Shown here: positions 34,400 to 43,825 of the stretch, one piece after another
How positions within the stretch are numbered: the first letter of the stretch is position 1
Layout of the letters: every line of letters begins with the position of its first letter
Source: Rhodospirillaceae bacterium
GTDB lineage: Bacteria > Pseudomonadota > Alphaproteobacteria > UBA828
Assembly: GCA_002728135.1 (NCBI GenBank)
Contig: PBVE01000023.1
Location: 248,001-312,000, forward strand
Length of the DNA: 64,000 bases
Direction of reading: 5' to 3'
Translations under genes and position numbers: made by a program
The notes under the pieces: generated by a model
Database searches by the model: none
The model's input: the letters and a program-made list of their open reading frames with translations, nothing else
What the model was told of the DNA's origin: nothing

Positions 34400-35290
34400 T
34401 CATTGACGTTTTATCTTTAGATTTGTGTCAGCACATTCCCTTGCTAGAGAACACCATTCTTCCAAAGTTAATGTCTCTGCTCTTCTGTCGGACGAAATTC
34501 CTGTGTTCTTAAGAATAATCTCTGGGTCATCGATAGCATTCTTAAGAGAGCTTCTTAATTTTTTACGACGTTGGCCAAACCCTGCAGCAATTATTCTCAA
34601 AAGTACCTCTTTTGGTGCCTTAAATAACGGTTCTGTATATGGAGTAAGTCTAATAATAGTTGAGTTAACTTTTGGTGGTGGTGAGAATGCATTAGGCTTA
34701 AGGTCAAAAACAATCTCACATTTGCAAAGCCATTGAGCATATATTGATAATCGACCGTAGGCTGATGTATTAGGTTTAGCTACAATCCTAAGAGCAACTT
34801 CTTTTTGAAACATAAGTACCATTTGAGAAAATTCATTTGACTGATCGAGCCATTTAACTAATAGCTGGGTAGAGATATTATATGGAAGGTTGGAAATGAT
34901 ATGTTTAGGATAAGGTATATTTTGAACAAAATTAAAATCCAAAGCATTGCCTTCTCTTACAATAAGGCGACCATTAGAAATTAACGCAAGCTCATTTAGG
35001 GCTGCTATACACCTCTTATCTTTTTCGATAGCGATGACTTGCTTTGCACCCATTTCAAGTAATGCTCTTGTAAGCCCACCAGGCCCAGGTCCGACCTCAA
35101 TCACAGTAGTTTCTGATAGGTCGCCAGATGATTCGGCTATACGAGAGCAAATAGATTTATTCAGAAGAAAATGTTGACCAAGAGATTTCTTCGGAGACAG
35201 GTTATGTTTATGCAGAATTTGAGAGAGCTTAGGTAGAGATGATAAATCAAGCTTTTGCGGTGATTTATTGTCATCAAATTCGGACATCAA
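34400..35290 (-). CDS. rsmA: 16S rRNA adenine dimethyltransferase
   Basis: RsmA (KsgA) dimethylates two adjacent adenines near the 3' end of 16S rRNA. The motifs are SLGQHFLLN, VIEVGPGPGGLTRALL (SAM site) and SNLPYNIST, with the FQKEVALRI segment after it and the C-terminal domain ending normally. Length is 296 residues. It overlaps surA by 17 bases, so the start lies inside surA; the second Met is an alternative. The usual pdxA between surA and rsmA is missing. Its minus-strand run starts at lptF. Confidence 0.96.
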   Translation of the reverse strand: MMSEFDDNKSPQKLDLSSLPKLSQILHKHNLSPKKSLGQHFLLNKSICSRIAESSGDLSETTVIEVGPGPGGLTRALLEMGAKQVIAIEKDKRCIAALNELALISNGRLIVREGNALDFNFVQNIPYPKHIISNLPYNISTQLLVKWLDQSNEFSQMVLMFQKEVALRIVAKPNTSAYGRLSIYAQWLCKCEIVFDLKPNAFSPPPKVNSTIIRLTPYTEPLFKAPKEVLLRIIAAGFGQRRKKLRSSLKNAIDDPEIILKNTGISSDRRAETLTLEEWCSLARECADTNLKIKRQ

Positions 35291-36572
35291 TAAATGCCTG
35301 CCTACGAAGGTTTCTTAAATATCTACGAGCTAGAAGCTCCAATCTTTTATTTGCGATTTTTACTAGAATTTTCTCTCGCTCTGGTAATTTTACCTTGGTC
35401 TCTTGCCTTTCACAAACCATTAGTGCTCTATAACCGTTTTCATAAATCTGAGGTTGACTAAGTTGACCAATTGGGATTGCTAAAATAAGATCTTGTAAAT
35501 CTTTTGGAAGATCTCGTATCTCAATGTTTCCAAGGCTTCCTGATAAATCTGACACTTTTCCAGAACTATTCTTTAATAAGTCATCACAATTCTTTGAATT
35601 TTCACGCAAGCGGTCTAATAACTCAAGATTTAGCGATGTCTGCTGGTTATAATTTTTGACGATTATCTGTGTTAGGTTGACTTTTGTATCTAATGGGTTT
35701 GCTGTAAGTGCCAGCCTCTTAGATCTTAAATTGATGATGAAAATTCCCTCATAAGTTCGAATGGGGGAAGAAATTTCGTTTGGGCTAAGTTGTTTAACAA
35801 TATTTGATATTTCTGTGGGCAGCTGATCTTCTAAAATCCAACCTAAGTCGCCGCCAACTGAGGCATTTGCACTTTGAGAAAATTGTCGAGCAATACTAAA
35901 AAAATCAGAGCCCCCCCTAAGTTGTGAAACTAGATTATCTGCGAGCTTACTGATTTTAGGGTCAGGGGATTTGTTATCAACAGAAAGAAAAATATCACTA
36001 ATTAGATATTCAGGCTTCCCCCGAGAAGCTTCTATCCTTGCAATAGATTCATCTATCTCATCTTCCCCAACTGAAATAGTATTGCCAAATCTCCGGCTTA
36101 CAACTGTAGCCCAAGAAATTTCAGCCTTAATTTGAGAATCTACGGTTTCCTTACTAAGTTTGTTAGCTTTAAGAAATTTTTCAAAACTACCTGGAGGGTT
36201 TCCATTTCTTTCTTCTAGTGATTCAATTGCTGCATTTAAAGCCTCTTCACTTACAGTATACTCTAGAGAATTTGCTGCCTGTATTTGAAGACGCTCATCG
36301 ATCATTGTTTTAAGGATCTGCGGTGTAATTTGCTTTCTCAACTGTTCGCTGTCACGTAAGTTTGAAGTAGCAATGGCAATATCAACCCTTGATAGAAGGT
36401 CATACATAGAAATTACATCATCATTTACCACGGCAGCGATTTTGATAATATCCTCTGCATCTGAACTGAAAGATGGTGCAACAAAAAATTGTGCACCGCA
36501 GAAAATACTAGCAAATGATATGACCACGAAAAAGTTTTTGAATTTTAAGCACATAAAAATAACTTTACTCAC
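35274..36572 (-). CDS. surA: periplasmic peptidyl-prolyl isomerase SurA
   Basis: SurA escorts outer-membrane beta-barrel proteins through the periplasm. The protein has a signal peptide (KNFFVVISFASIFCGA, hydrophobic up to about residue 30), a SurA N-terminal domain, a parvulin domain with KISKLADNLVSQLRGG and GGDLGWI, and a second degenerate region. Length is 432 residues from GTG 36572; ATG six codons later is possible, and neither has a good ribosome site. It is downstream of lptD by 100 bases on the same strand and overlaps rsmA by 17 bases. The LptD-SurA-RsmA order is conserved; the client LptD is the neighbour gene. Confidence 0.9.
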   Translation of the reverse strand: MSKVIFMCLKFKNFFVVISFASIFCGAQFFVAPSFSSDAEDIIKIAAVVNDDVISMYDLLSRVDIAIATSNLRDSEQLRKQITPQILKTMIDERLQIQAANSLEYTVSEEALNAAIESLEERNGNPPGSFEKFLKANKLSKETVDSQIKAEISWATVVSRRFGNTISVGEDEIDESIARIEASRGKPEYLISDIFLSVDNKSPDPKISKLADNLVSQLRGGSDFFSIARQFSQSANASVGGDLGWILEDQLPTEISNIVKQLSPNEISSPIRTYEGIFIINLRSKRLALTANPLDTKVNLTQIIVKNYNQQTSLNLELLDRLRENSKNCDDLLKNSSGKVSDLSGSLGNIEIRDLPKDLQDLILAIPIGQLSQPQIYENGYRALMVCERQETKVKLPEREKILVKIANKRLELLARRYLRNLRRQAFIDVRI

Positions 36573-36672
36573 AAAGTTTTAACTTTATTGATTAATTAGT
36601 GTTGTATTTTTTGAGCGGTTGCAACCTAAGAAATAAAAGAATTATCATAGAATATTATTCTCTTAGTATTGT

Positions 36673-38895
36673 TTACCCAAGGTTTTTTAATAATACTTTA
36701 AAAATTAGAGTGTCATCAGGCTCAACTTCGCGATCACGTGTAAATGTTCGACCATACTTTGTTACAAACAAAAAACATTCATCTTCATATTTAAGACCAG
36801 AAGACCATGATACTGTCCCTCCAGAACCAGTAAGATTACGCCTCAAATCTGCTGAGATACTCCAGAAATCTGTAAATTTTGATACAACAGAGGTAACCAT
36901 TTCTTCACGGTTAGCAAAGCCAGATGTTTCGACTTCTGAAAGCTGTTCATCTAATAAAGCATAACCTAAATGTAATTTTAAATAATCTGGGCCACCTCTT
37001 AACGTAATTTCATTTCGTCGAGCCTCGATAGTCTTTTTATCTAATCTAAATCGGTAAGCAAGAGAGAAATAGTTTGAAGGCTCAACCATTAATCTTCCAA
37101 CATAGTCTGAATAATGATCTTCTAGACCACTTCCTAACCCAAAAGTATCATCATCTTTCAAACGGGCACTTTGGCCAATCAATGCCGTAGTTCTTCCACC
37201 ACTGGCCCCATAGGCTCCATACCTAATGCCATAATTTATTCTTGGACCACTTTCGAGTCTGTCTAAGCCTGTGAAACGACTCTTACTGAAGAGGTTTGAG
37301 TCATTAAATTCAAAATTTTGGCTATCTTCATTGGGAATTTCTACTGGGTTACCCCCATAAGGACTGAATATCCCTTGCACGACAGGTTCTAAAATATGAT
37401 TTACAGTTTTTTGACGTTTTATAAGTGGGTATCTCCACTCTAATAGGGCTGTGGGCCTAATGCGTCCTGTTAATCCTGAGCTTGTATTTGCTAATGGATC
37501 TCGTCGATTAATAACATTGTTTACGTGATATAAGTCAGCTCTTAGATTAAGAGATCCTGTCCACAAATGCCCCCCCTTGCTTTTTGTTGGCAAGTGCAAA
37601 CTACCCTCAATTGAAAACCTTCTACTATCAGTGCCTTCTAATCTCTGTAATAACATAAGATTGGTTTTTAGGGTGCGGTATGAGCCATTCCAGCCAGGTT
37701 TACTAATATGGCTAAACTCAGCTAATGGAAATACAAATGGTATCTGACCTTGGTCATCATTTTCCTCTAATCCCTGAAAAAAATAGGCGTTTGCAGCAGC
37801 ATAATTGCTACCGTTTAAACCTTCAATATAAGGGTTTGTAAGTAGTGTATCTTCCGACTTAATTCTGTATCTTCTTAGATAAGTATCATCACTAGCTCTC
37901 TCAAATTTATAACCCCATTCCCATATATCATTAATTTCAAAATGACCGTCACTAAATAGATGCCCACGAAATTCATTCCCATTAATCTCATTGCCATCAT
38001 CATCTAACTTGTCAGTGTAGGTTATACTGGGTGATATTCGAATTTCACCATTTCCCAAATGTTCACGATATTCACCGCTTAAGACTGCTCCTCCATCGGT
38101 GTAGAAGCTTGGGGCAAATGTAGCATCTTTTTCAGGTGAGATATTCCAATAATAAGGAGTTGTAAGCTCGAATCCTAAAGAAGATGAATTGCTGTAGCTA
38201 GGTGCAAGAAAACCACTACGACGATCGACGGTAGGGTCAGGATGTTGAAAATAAGGAGTATAAAGAAAAGGCATGCCATAAAATTCTATCCATGCATCTC
38301 GATAAGCAATGTCCCGAGCTTTAAGATCATGTATTACCTTCATTGCTTTAATTTGCCATAATGGTGGTTCATCAGGATTCTCAGGGCAGAGTTCACATGG
38401 AGAATAGACAGCCTTATTCATTTCGGTCCTAGTACCATTTATTCTTTTGGCTGAATTAGCAGAAATTCTTGAGTTGTCATTAAGTATTAAAAGAAGTTTA
38501 TCAAGGATGCCTTCTTTCATTTGATCTTTGAGTTTTACATAATTCGCAAATGCAACTTCGCCAGATGGTTCCATCAGCGTAACATTTCCACGGGCACTTA
38601 GCTCATCATTATTTCTTCTGTAAACTATTGAATCTGCAATAATAATTCTTCCTGCTTGGGAGATTTCTACATTGCCTTGGGCTTTTATAATACCTTTCTT
38701 ATCGTCGTAAATTACTTCATCTGCAAACAGTAAAACATTCTCATGGAAATGTTGGTTTCTTTCCGCGTAGCTGGTATTGGCGTTCACTAAATTAAGGCCT
38801 GTCATCAATAAAAAAAATATTAATTTGAATGTGAAAATATTTTTTGGATAAATTTTCTCTAGCATCTGGGATCCTATACATTTTGAAAATCCCAT
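36673..38895 (-). CDS. lptD: LPS assembly protein LptD
   Basis: LptD is the outer-membrane beta-barrel that inserts LPS into the outer leaflet. An N-terminal signal peptide is followed by an OstA domain (about residues 45-150, with ADEVIYDDKKGIIKAQGNVEI) and a large barrel. A CELC pair near residue 168 fits the disulfide-rich LptD of alphaproteobacteria. Start ATG 38895 was chosen over longer and shorter options because GGAGG stands 8 bases upstream and its first base is also the last base of the lptG stop codon (TAATG). The protein is then 740 residues. It follows lptFG directly, an uncommon but functional cluster: all three act in the Lpt bridge. Confidence 0.93.
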   Translation of the reverse strand: MGFSKCIGSQMLEKIYPKNIFTFKLIFFLLMTGLNLVNANTSYAERNQHFHENVLLFADEVIYDDKKGIIKAQGNVEISQAGRIIIADSIVYRRNNDELSARGNVTLMEPSGEVAFANYVKLKDQMKEGILDKLLLILNDNSRISANSAKRINGTRTEMNKAVYSPCELCPENPDEPPLWQIKAMKVIHDLKARDIAYRDAWIEFYGMPFLYTPYFQHPDPTVDRRSGFLAPSYSNSSSLGFELTTPYYWNISPEKDATFAPSFYTDGGAVLSGEYREHLGNGEIRISPSITYTDKLDDDGNEINGNEFRGHLFSDGHFEINDIWEWGYKFERASDDTYLRRYRIKSEDTLLTNPYIEGLNGSNYAAANAYFFQGLEENDDQGQIPFVFPLAEFSHISKPGWNGSYRTLKTNLMLLQRLEGTDSRRFSIEGSLHLPTKSKGGHLWTGSLNLRADLYHVNNVINRRDPLANTSSGLTGRIRPTALLEWRYPLIKRQKTVNHILEPVVQGIFSPYGGNPVEIPNEDSQNFEFNDSNLFSKSRFTGLDRLESGPRINYGIRYGAYGASGGRTTALIGQSARLKDDDTFGLGSGLEDHYSDYVGRLMVEPSNYFSLAYRFRLDKKTIEARRNEITLRGGPDYLKLHLGYALLDEQLSEVETSGFANREEMVTSVVSKFTDFWSISADLRRNLTGSGGTVSWSSGLKYEDECFLFVTKYGRTFTRDREVEPDDTLIFKVLLKNLG

Positions 38896-40004
38896 TATCC
38901 GTCCTCCAAATGAAATAAACTTGCAATTCCAACGAGAGTGAAGATTCCTGCTGGAGTCCATGCAGCAAGAGCAACTGGAATATTCCCAGACAATCCAAGA
39001 GCGAGAACTAGGTCAGATAAGAAATAAAGAATGAATCCAGTTAATACTGCAGCAGCAATTAAAATCCATATTCCACCTTTTCTCCTGAATCTAAGAGAAA
39101 ATGTTGCGGCAATTAAAACCATCGCACACAGTAATAATGGTCCAGCAAGTAGTGAATGCCAGTGCAGTCTATGTGCGACAGCAGAAAAACCAGAATTCTC
39201 CAATACTTTAATAAAGCCAGGAAGTGCCCAAAATGAGAGAGTTTCGGGAGGGGCAAAGCTATCTTCAATTTGGTCAAATGTTAAAGAAGTAGGGAGAAAA
39301 TATGTATCATGAAATATGGCAGGCTGGTCAGGGCCTGTTATAACTGCTTTTGTTAATTGCCATTTACCTTTTGATAATTTGGCTTCCTCTGCGTCAATTC
39401 TATTAACAAACTGATCGTCTTTGAGGAATGAAAATATGATTACATCATGTAGTACTACATCATCCTCACTGATTCTACGAGCGTGAACTACAGATTGCAT
39501 CTCTGTATCATTTTGTCTAAGCCAAATACCGTTTTGAGACAATGCTAGAAGGCTTGAGTTTCCACCAAGATACTGAGCATCCATTTGCTCATATTTGTTT
39601 ACCATAGCAGCAGACATAGGATTAAAAACTGTGATTGTGAAAGTGCCTAAAATTAAAGCTATGACAAGTATTGGTAGTAAGAACTGCCAAACTGAAACAC
39701 CTGCGGCTCGAGCAACAATTAGTTCATGGTTTTTTGTTAACCGTGTAAAAGTCCATAACCCTCCTACTAAGGCCGCAAATGGCAAAACCTTTTGAGCCAT
39801 AAAGGGAATACGTAGTAGTGCCATTTGCAACATAGTGACAAATGTTGCGAACTCTTTGTTTGCTCCCGAACCACGACGCAAAAGTTCGACAGCATCAAAA
39901 ATAAATATTGTTACAACAAAAACTAAAAAAACAATACCAATTCCTGTTATAAACTGTTTGCCAATATAAAAAGATAGTGTTGGAGAAAGTCGCATTGTTT
40001 TCAT
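38895..40004 (-). CDS. lptG: LPS export permease LptG
   Basis: Inner-membrane permease of the LptB2FGC transporter, which pulls LPS from the inner membrane. About six helices: the first at LSPTLSFYIGKQFITG...VFLVFVVTIFIFD, then a periplasmic jellyroll-like domain between helices 3 and 4 (residues about 125-260), and three C-terminal helices. The YjgP/YjgQ family pattern is clear. Length is 369 residues. It overlaps lptF by 4 bases at its start and lptD by 1 base at its end, so the three are translated together. Confidence 0.92.
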   Translation of the reverse strand: MKTMRLSPTLSFYIGKQFITGIGIVFLVFVVTIFIFDAVELLRRGSGANKEFATFVTMLQMALLRIPFMAQKVLPFAALVGGLWTFTRLTKNHELIVARAAGVSVWQFLLPILVIALILGTFTITVFNPMSAAMVNKYEQMDAQYLGGNSSLLALSQNGIWLRQNDTEMQSVVHARRISEDDVVLHDVIIFSFLKDDQFVNRIDAEEAKLSKGKWQLTKAVITGPDQPAIFHDTYFLPTSLTFDQIEDSFAPPETLSFWALPGFIKVLENSGFSAVAHRLHWHSLLAGPLLLCAMVLIAATFSLRFRRKGGIWILIAAAVLTGFILYFLSDLVLALGLSGNIPVALAAWTPAGIFTLVGIASLFHLEDG

Positions 40005-41128
40005 GACTCTTGTCCCTTTGTTATCACAAAGGAATTATTATTTATCTTTAATCTATGTCTCAGCATCAGATAAAAACCAGCTAGGGTAAATACAGCAACA
40101 TTAATATACATTAACCAAGCATATTGCGGCTGCTTAGCTACAAGGTTTGCTAGTAAGAGGCCTATAGCCTCAAGTGCAAAGCCAGCTAGGATGCCGATTA
40201 GAATTTGGCGCCATTGTCCCCGTCTGTTTAGGGTACCTCCTAGCACTGATGCCATTGCAATGGCAGTTAGAGCAATAGCAAATAATGGTGAAATTATTCT
40301 TTGATGAGCCTCCGCTAAAAATTTACTACGATTGCGTTGATCATCGTAGCCTGGACCTGGATTAAGAAGTTCGTGTAAGTATCGCTCTCGAGGCTCCCTC
40401 CAGCGATCTTCGGGGTTTTCAGTAATAAATTGAATGTCTAGTGCATATGAATCAAAGTATAAAAGAGAAAGTCTACCCAATCCCTTATCAATTTCTTGTC
40501 TATTTCCGTTTATAAGTACAAAACGTGGTCCTGATTCAGTACGAACCAAAGTTCCGCTTTCGGCCATCATTGTAACAGGTTGATCAGGTATTCTTTCATC
40601 GTGGACTAATATTCCACGGAGCCTTCCATCAGTATTTCTTGCCCTTACGTATACAGTTACGTTATTTACTAAGGTTGTAAAAACTCCTTCTTGTAGAAGG
40701 ACAGAGGAGAAATCGCTGCGAATTACAGTCTGTTTATCTTTAAAATTGCGATAAGATAAAGGGGTGAAATACATATTTATTGCATAAACTATAATCATCA
40801 CGATCCCTGCTAAAATAATTGCGGGTTTTGCGAGTGACCATTGGCTTGCCCCACTAGCTCTTAAACTAACCAGCTCACTGTCAATAGCTAGTCGGTTGTA
40901 GACAAAAAGTATGGCACAAAAAAGAGAGATAGGGAGAATCACGCCCAAAAAAGATGGTAATAATAACAACGAAAGATGAAGAAATGAGCTCAGAGAAAGA
41001 CCTTTATTAACTATCAGATCAATGAATCTCAGAGACTGAGTAAGCCAAATGATGGCGGTAAGCCCAACTGTAATGAACAAAACAGGTAAAGCTAAATGCC
41101 TTAATATATATCTTTGATATCTCAACAT
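40001..41128 (-). CDS. lptF: LPS export permease LptF
   Basis: Partner permease of LptG in the LPS export ABC transporter. The plan is the same: N-terminal helices (LRYQRYILRHLALPVLFITVGLT-like), a periplasmic domain, and three C-terminal helices. Start ATG 41128 is chosen over ATG 41137, which lies inside a perfect TATAAT on the same strand; no ribosome site is visible for either, so the message may be leaderless. It overlaps lptG by 4 bases. It is the first gene of lptF-lptG-lptD-surA-rsmA and is divergent from pepA. Confidence 0.93.
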   Translation of the reverse strand: MLRYQRYILRHLALPVLFITVGLTAIIWLTQSLRFIDLIVNKGLSLSSFLHLSLLLLPSFLGVILPISLFCAILFVYNRLAIDSELVSLRASGASQWSLAKPAIILAGIVMIIVYAINMYFTPLSYRNFKDKQTVIRSDFSSVLLQEGVFTTLVNNVTVYVRARNTDGRLRGILVHDERIPDQPVTMMAESGTLVRTESGPRFVLINGNRQEIDKGLGRLSLLYFDSYALDIQFITENPEDRWREPRERYLHELLNPGPGYDDQRNRSKFLAEAHQRIISPLFAIALTAIAMASVLGGTLNRRGQWRQILIGILAGFALEAIGLLLANLVAKQPQYAWLMYINVAVFTLAGFYLMLRHRLKINNNSFVITKGQES

Positions 41129-41135
41129 GGCATAC

Positions 41136-41141
41136 ATTATA
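41136..41141 (-). promoter_or_regulatory. TATAAT box 7 bases before the lptF ATG
   Basis: Perfect -10 consensus on the minus strand, its end exactly 7 bases before ATG 41128. If used, transcription starts at or next to the ATG. The -35 region is weak. The spacing equals that before dnaB. Confidence 0.4.
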
Positions 41142-41287
41142 GGGTGGTAGATCGATCAGGCACAGCCTAGAATAAACGTTTTTTTTTTATGTGTTATCTG
41201 AGAATAAGTTGTAGAAAAGGTCTATAGCGTATAAATGTTTAAATCTTATACCTTTTATAATTTTTTCTTTGTTACGGAGAGATAAGA

Positions 41288-42796
41288 ATGAAGATTGAAT
41301 TTGCACCTATCGAAATACCTACTTCTGGCTCACTTATAATTTTCCTAGCAGAAGGTGATGGCCTAACTGAATTTGCGAAATCAGTTGATACTTTTACTGA
41401 AGGTGCAATTAGTAGGGCTATCGAGTTAAATTCATATGACGCTAAGCTTTATTCCACTTTGATTATTGAGGCACCACATGGTTTGTCATTAAATAGAATA
41501 TTGCTCTGTGGGCTTGGTAAGGCTTCAGAATTTTCAATCTTAAATATTCAAAGGGCAGGAGCAACAGCTCTTAAAGCTCTTGCTCATTGTAAGGAAGAAA
41601 GTGTTGATTTAGCCATAGAATCTTTTTCTGAAATGGGCATGACAGATGTTAATCTTGCTTTAGAAATTGCTTATGGACTAAAGCTTGGAAGTTATAAATT
41701 CTCAAAATACTTTACAAATGAGAAAAATTCCGTCTCATCAATTTCTATAAATACGGCAAATGTTCTGGTTAATGACCATTTGGATGCTCAGAATATATTT
41801 TCTATTAGAAGTGAGGTGGCAAAAGGTGTAAATCTCGCGCGCGACCTAATTTCTGAACCTGGTAATGTCAAATACCCAGAAGCAATTGGCCGAGATATCA
41901 TGAATTTGCAAGAATTAGGGATTGATGTGAAACTACTTAAAAAAAATGAATTGGAGAAATTAGGTATGGGAGCCTTGCTCGGTGTCTCCCAAGGAAGCGA
42001 GAAAGAACCAATTGTAGCTATTATGCATTGGAAAGGTAATCCAAACAGTTCTAAGGAAACACCTGTAGCTTTAGTTGGAAAAGGGGTAACATTTGATACT
42101 GGTGGTATTTCTCTCAAACCGTCGGGCGGAATGGAGGAAATGAAATATGATATGGCGGGTGCAGGTGCCGTAATTGGTACAATGCGTGCATTGGCAGGTA
42201 GGAAAGCAAAGTGTAATGTGGTTGGTATTGTCGGGCTTGTTGAAAATATGCCCGATGGTAAGGCACAAAGACCAGGCGATGTTGTGACTACCATGTCTGG
42301 GCAAACTATCGAGGTAATAAACACAGATGCAGAAGGCCGTCTGGTCCTCGCTGACGTTTTATACTATGCCCAAAGTAAGTATAGTCCCTCTGTAATTATA
42401 AACCTAGCAACCTTAACTGGAGCAGTAGTTGTGACTTTGGGTTCTCACATGGCTGGTGTTTTTTCAAACAATCAAAATTTAGCAGACAATTTAATTAATG
42501 CAGGAAAATATGTAGGTGAAGATATTTGGCAACTTCCTCTAGATGTTCGTTATGACAAGGAAATTAATTCAGCAATTGCTGATATGAAGAACGTTGGAAA
42601 ATCGCGAGAAGCCGGCAGTATTGCTGGTGCACAGTTATTGCAGCGTTTTGTAGGTAATACTCCATGGGCACATATTGATATTGCTGGAGTGGCCTGGATG
42701 AAGGGCTCTGAAAATTCAATTGTACCTAAGGGGGCAAGTGGGTTTGGTGTAAAATTACTTGATAGGTTTGTAAATGAAAACTATGAAGATTTATAA
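41288..42796 (+). CDS. pepA: leucyl aminopeptidase
   Basis: Metallo-aminopeptidase (M17) of two zinc or manganese ions that clips N-terminal residues from peptides; some homologues also bind DNA. Metal ligands are in VGKGVTFDTGG and the signature NTDAEGRLVLADVL. GGAGAG lies 7 bases upstream of the ATG. Length is 502 residues. It is divergent from lptF, as in many proteobacteria. HolC, the usual downstream neighbour, is not present; ndk comes next. Confidence 0.96.
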   Translation: MKIEFAPIEIPTSGSLIIFLAEGDGLTEFAKSVDTFTEGAISRAIELNSYDAKLYSTLIIEAPHGLSLNRILLCGLGKASEFSILNIQRAGATALKALAHCKEESVDLAIESFSEMGMTDVNLALEIAYGLKLGSYKFSKYFTNEKNSVSSISINTANVLVNDHLDAQNIFSIRSEVAKGVNLARDLISEPGNVKYPEAIGRDIMNLQELGIDVKLLKKNELEKLGMGALLGVSQGSEKEPIVAIMHWKGNPNSSKETPVALVGKGVTFDTGGISLKPSGGMEEMKYDMAGAGAVIGTMRALAGRKAKCNVVGIVGLVENMPDGKAQRPGDVVTTMSGQTIEVINTDAEGRLVLADVLYYAQSKYSPSVIINLATLTGAVVVTLGSHMAGVFSNNQNLADNLINAGKYVGEDIWQLPLDVRYDKEINSAIADMKNVGKSREAGSIAGAQLLQRFVGNTPWAHIDIAGVAWMKGSENSIVPKGASGFGVKLLDRFVNENYEDL

Positions 42797-42946
42797 ATAT
42801 ACAAGTAAACTCGTATGTATATTTGCGAAAAAAAGTAATTAAATTATGAAAATAATAAATTTTATTTATAAATATTTTAATCTTGTTGAAGCAAAAGTTT
42901 TCCCATCTTATATAGTTCATTAAAAAAATTCTGGAGATTAATTGAA

Positions 42947-43369
42947 ATGGCGACTGAACGAACTCTTTCAATAATAAAGCCCGACGCAACCCGTCGTAAT
43001 CTAACAGGCGCTATTAATGAGCGTTTTGAGATTCGTGGGCTAAAAATAGTTGCACAAAAGCGTATACATCTCACTTTAGGTCAAGCTCAGAAATTTTATC
43101 AAATCCACAAAGAGAGAGCTTTTTACGATGACTTGTGTAAGTATATGACTTCTGGTCCAGTTGTTGTCCAAGTCTTAGAAGGAGAACAAGCTATTACGGA
43201 AAATCGATCTATAATGGGCGCTACAAACCCAGCAAATGCAGATGAAGGAACGATAAGGAAGGATTTTGGAGAATCAGTTGAGGCTAATTCAGTTCATGGA
43301 TCTGATTCACCAGAAAACGCTGCTATAGAGATTAGTTTCTTCTTTGCAGATATAGATATAGTCATTTAA
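42947..43369 (+). CDS. ndk: nucleoside diphosphate kinase
   Basis: Balances nucleoside triphosphate pools by transfer of the terminal phosphate through a phospho-histidine. It begins [11 protein letters not shown], and the active His lies in [10 protein letters not shown]. Length is 140 residues, the normal size. GGAG lies 10 bases upstream of the ATG. It is separated from pepA by 150 bases and from clpS by 102 bases, so it is probably a single-gene unit or a partly independent one. Confidence 0.97.
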   Translation: MATERTLSIIKPDATRRNLTGAINERFEIRGLKIVAQKRIHLTLGQAQKFYQIHKERAFYDDLCKYMTSGPVVVQVLEGEQAITENRSIMGATNPANADEGTIRKDFGESVEANSVHGSDSPENAAIEISFFFADIDIVI

Positions 43370-43471
43370 TTCCATTTATTCGTGAAAATTTTCAACTTAT
43401 GATAGCCAAGTGTATATATGGCCTATTGTTTTGGTGAAAGTAATTTACGCTTTGTTAGGATTTAGAAGCTA

Positions 43472-43798
43472 ATGAATGATAGAAAAACAGATCTTGGACC
43501 AGAGGATATATCAGGAGTTATAACAAAGAAACGGGCTGAGGTTGAAAAGCCTTCTATGTACAAAGTATTATTACTAAACGATGATTACACCCCAATGGAA
43601 TTTGTCATTATAGTTTTGCAGTCCTTTTTTTCAATGAGCAACCAAAAGGCTACTGAGGTTATGCTGCATGTTCATCGAAGAGGGGTGGGAGTATGTGGGG
43701 TTTTTACTTTTGAGGTTGCCGAAACAAAGGTTAAACAGGTAATTGAATTCGCAAAACACAATGAACATCCATTACAGTGTACGATGGAAAAGGATTAA
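43472..43798 (+). CDS. clpS: ATP-dependent Clp protease adaptor ClpS
   Basis: ClpS hands N-degron substrates to ClpA. The core [12 protein letters not shown] is followed by [20 protein letters not shown], with the conserved Asn-Asp pair, and a Met/His pocket that binds the N-terminal residue. Length is 108 residues. AGGA lies about 11 bases upstream of the ATG. It precedes clpA by 27 bases; the two form the usual clpSA pair. Confidence 0.95.
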   Translation: MNDRKTDLGPEDISGVITKKRAEVEKPSMYKVLLLNDDYTPMEFVIIVLQSFFSMSNQKATEVMLHVHRRGVGVCGVFTFEVAETKVKQVIEFAKHNEHPLQCTMEKD

Positions 43799-43825
43799 AA
43801 AATTACTATAGGATTATATTTTTAA

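Noticed and set aside
41788-42324. 178-codon ORF on the minus strand inside pepA
   Set aside because: No motif; the plus strand carries the complete metal-binding signature of pepA over the same bases.
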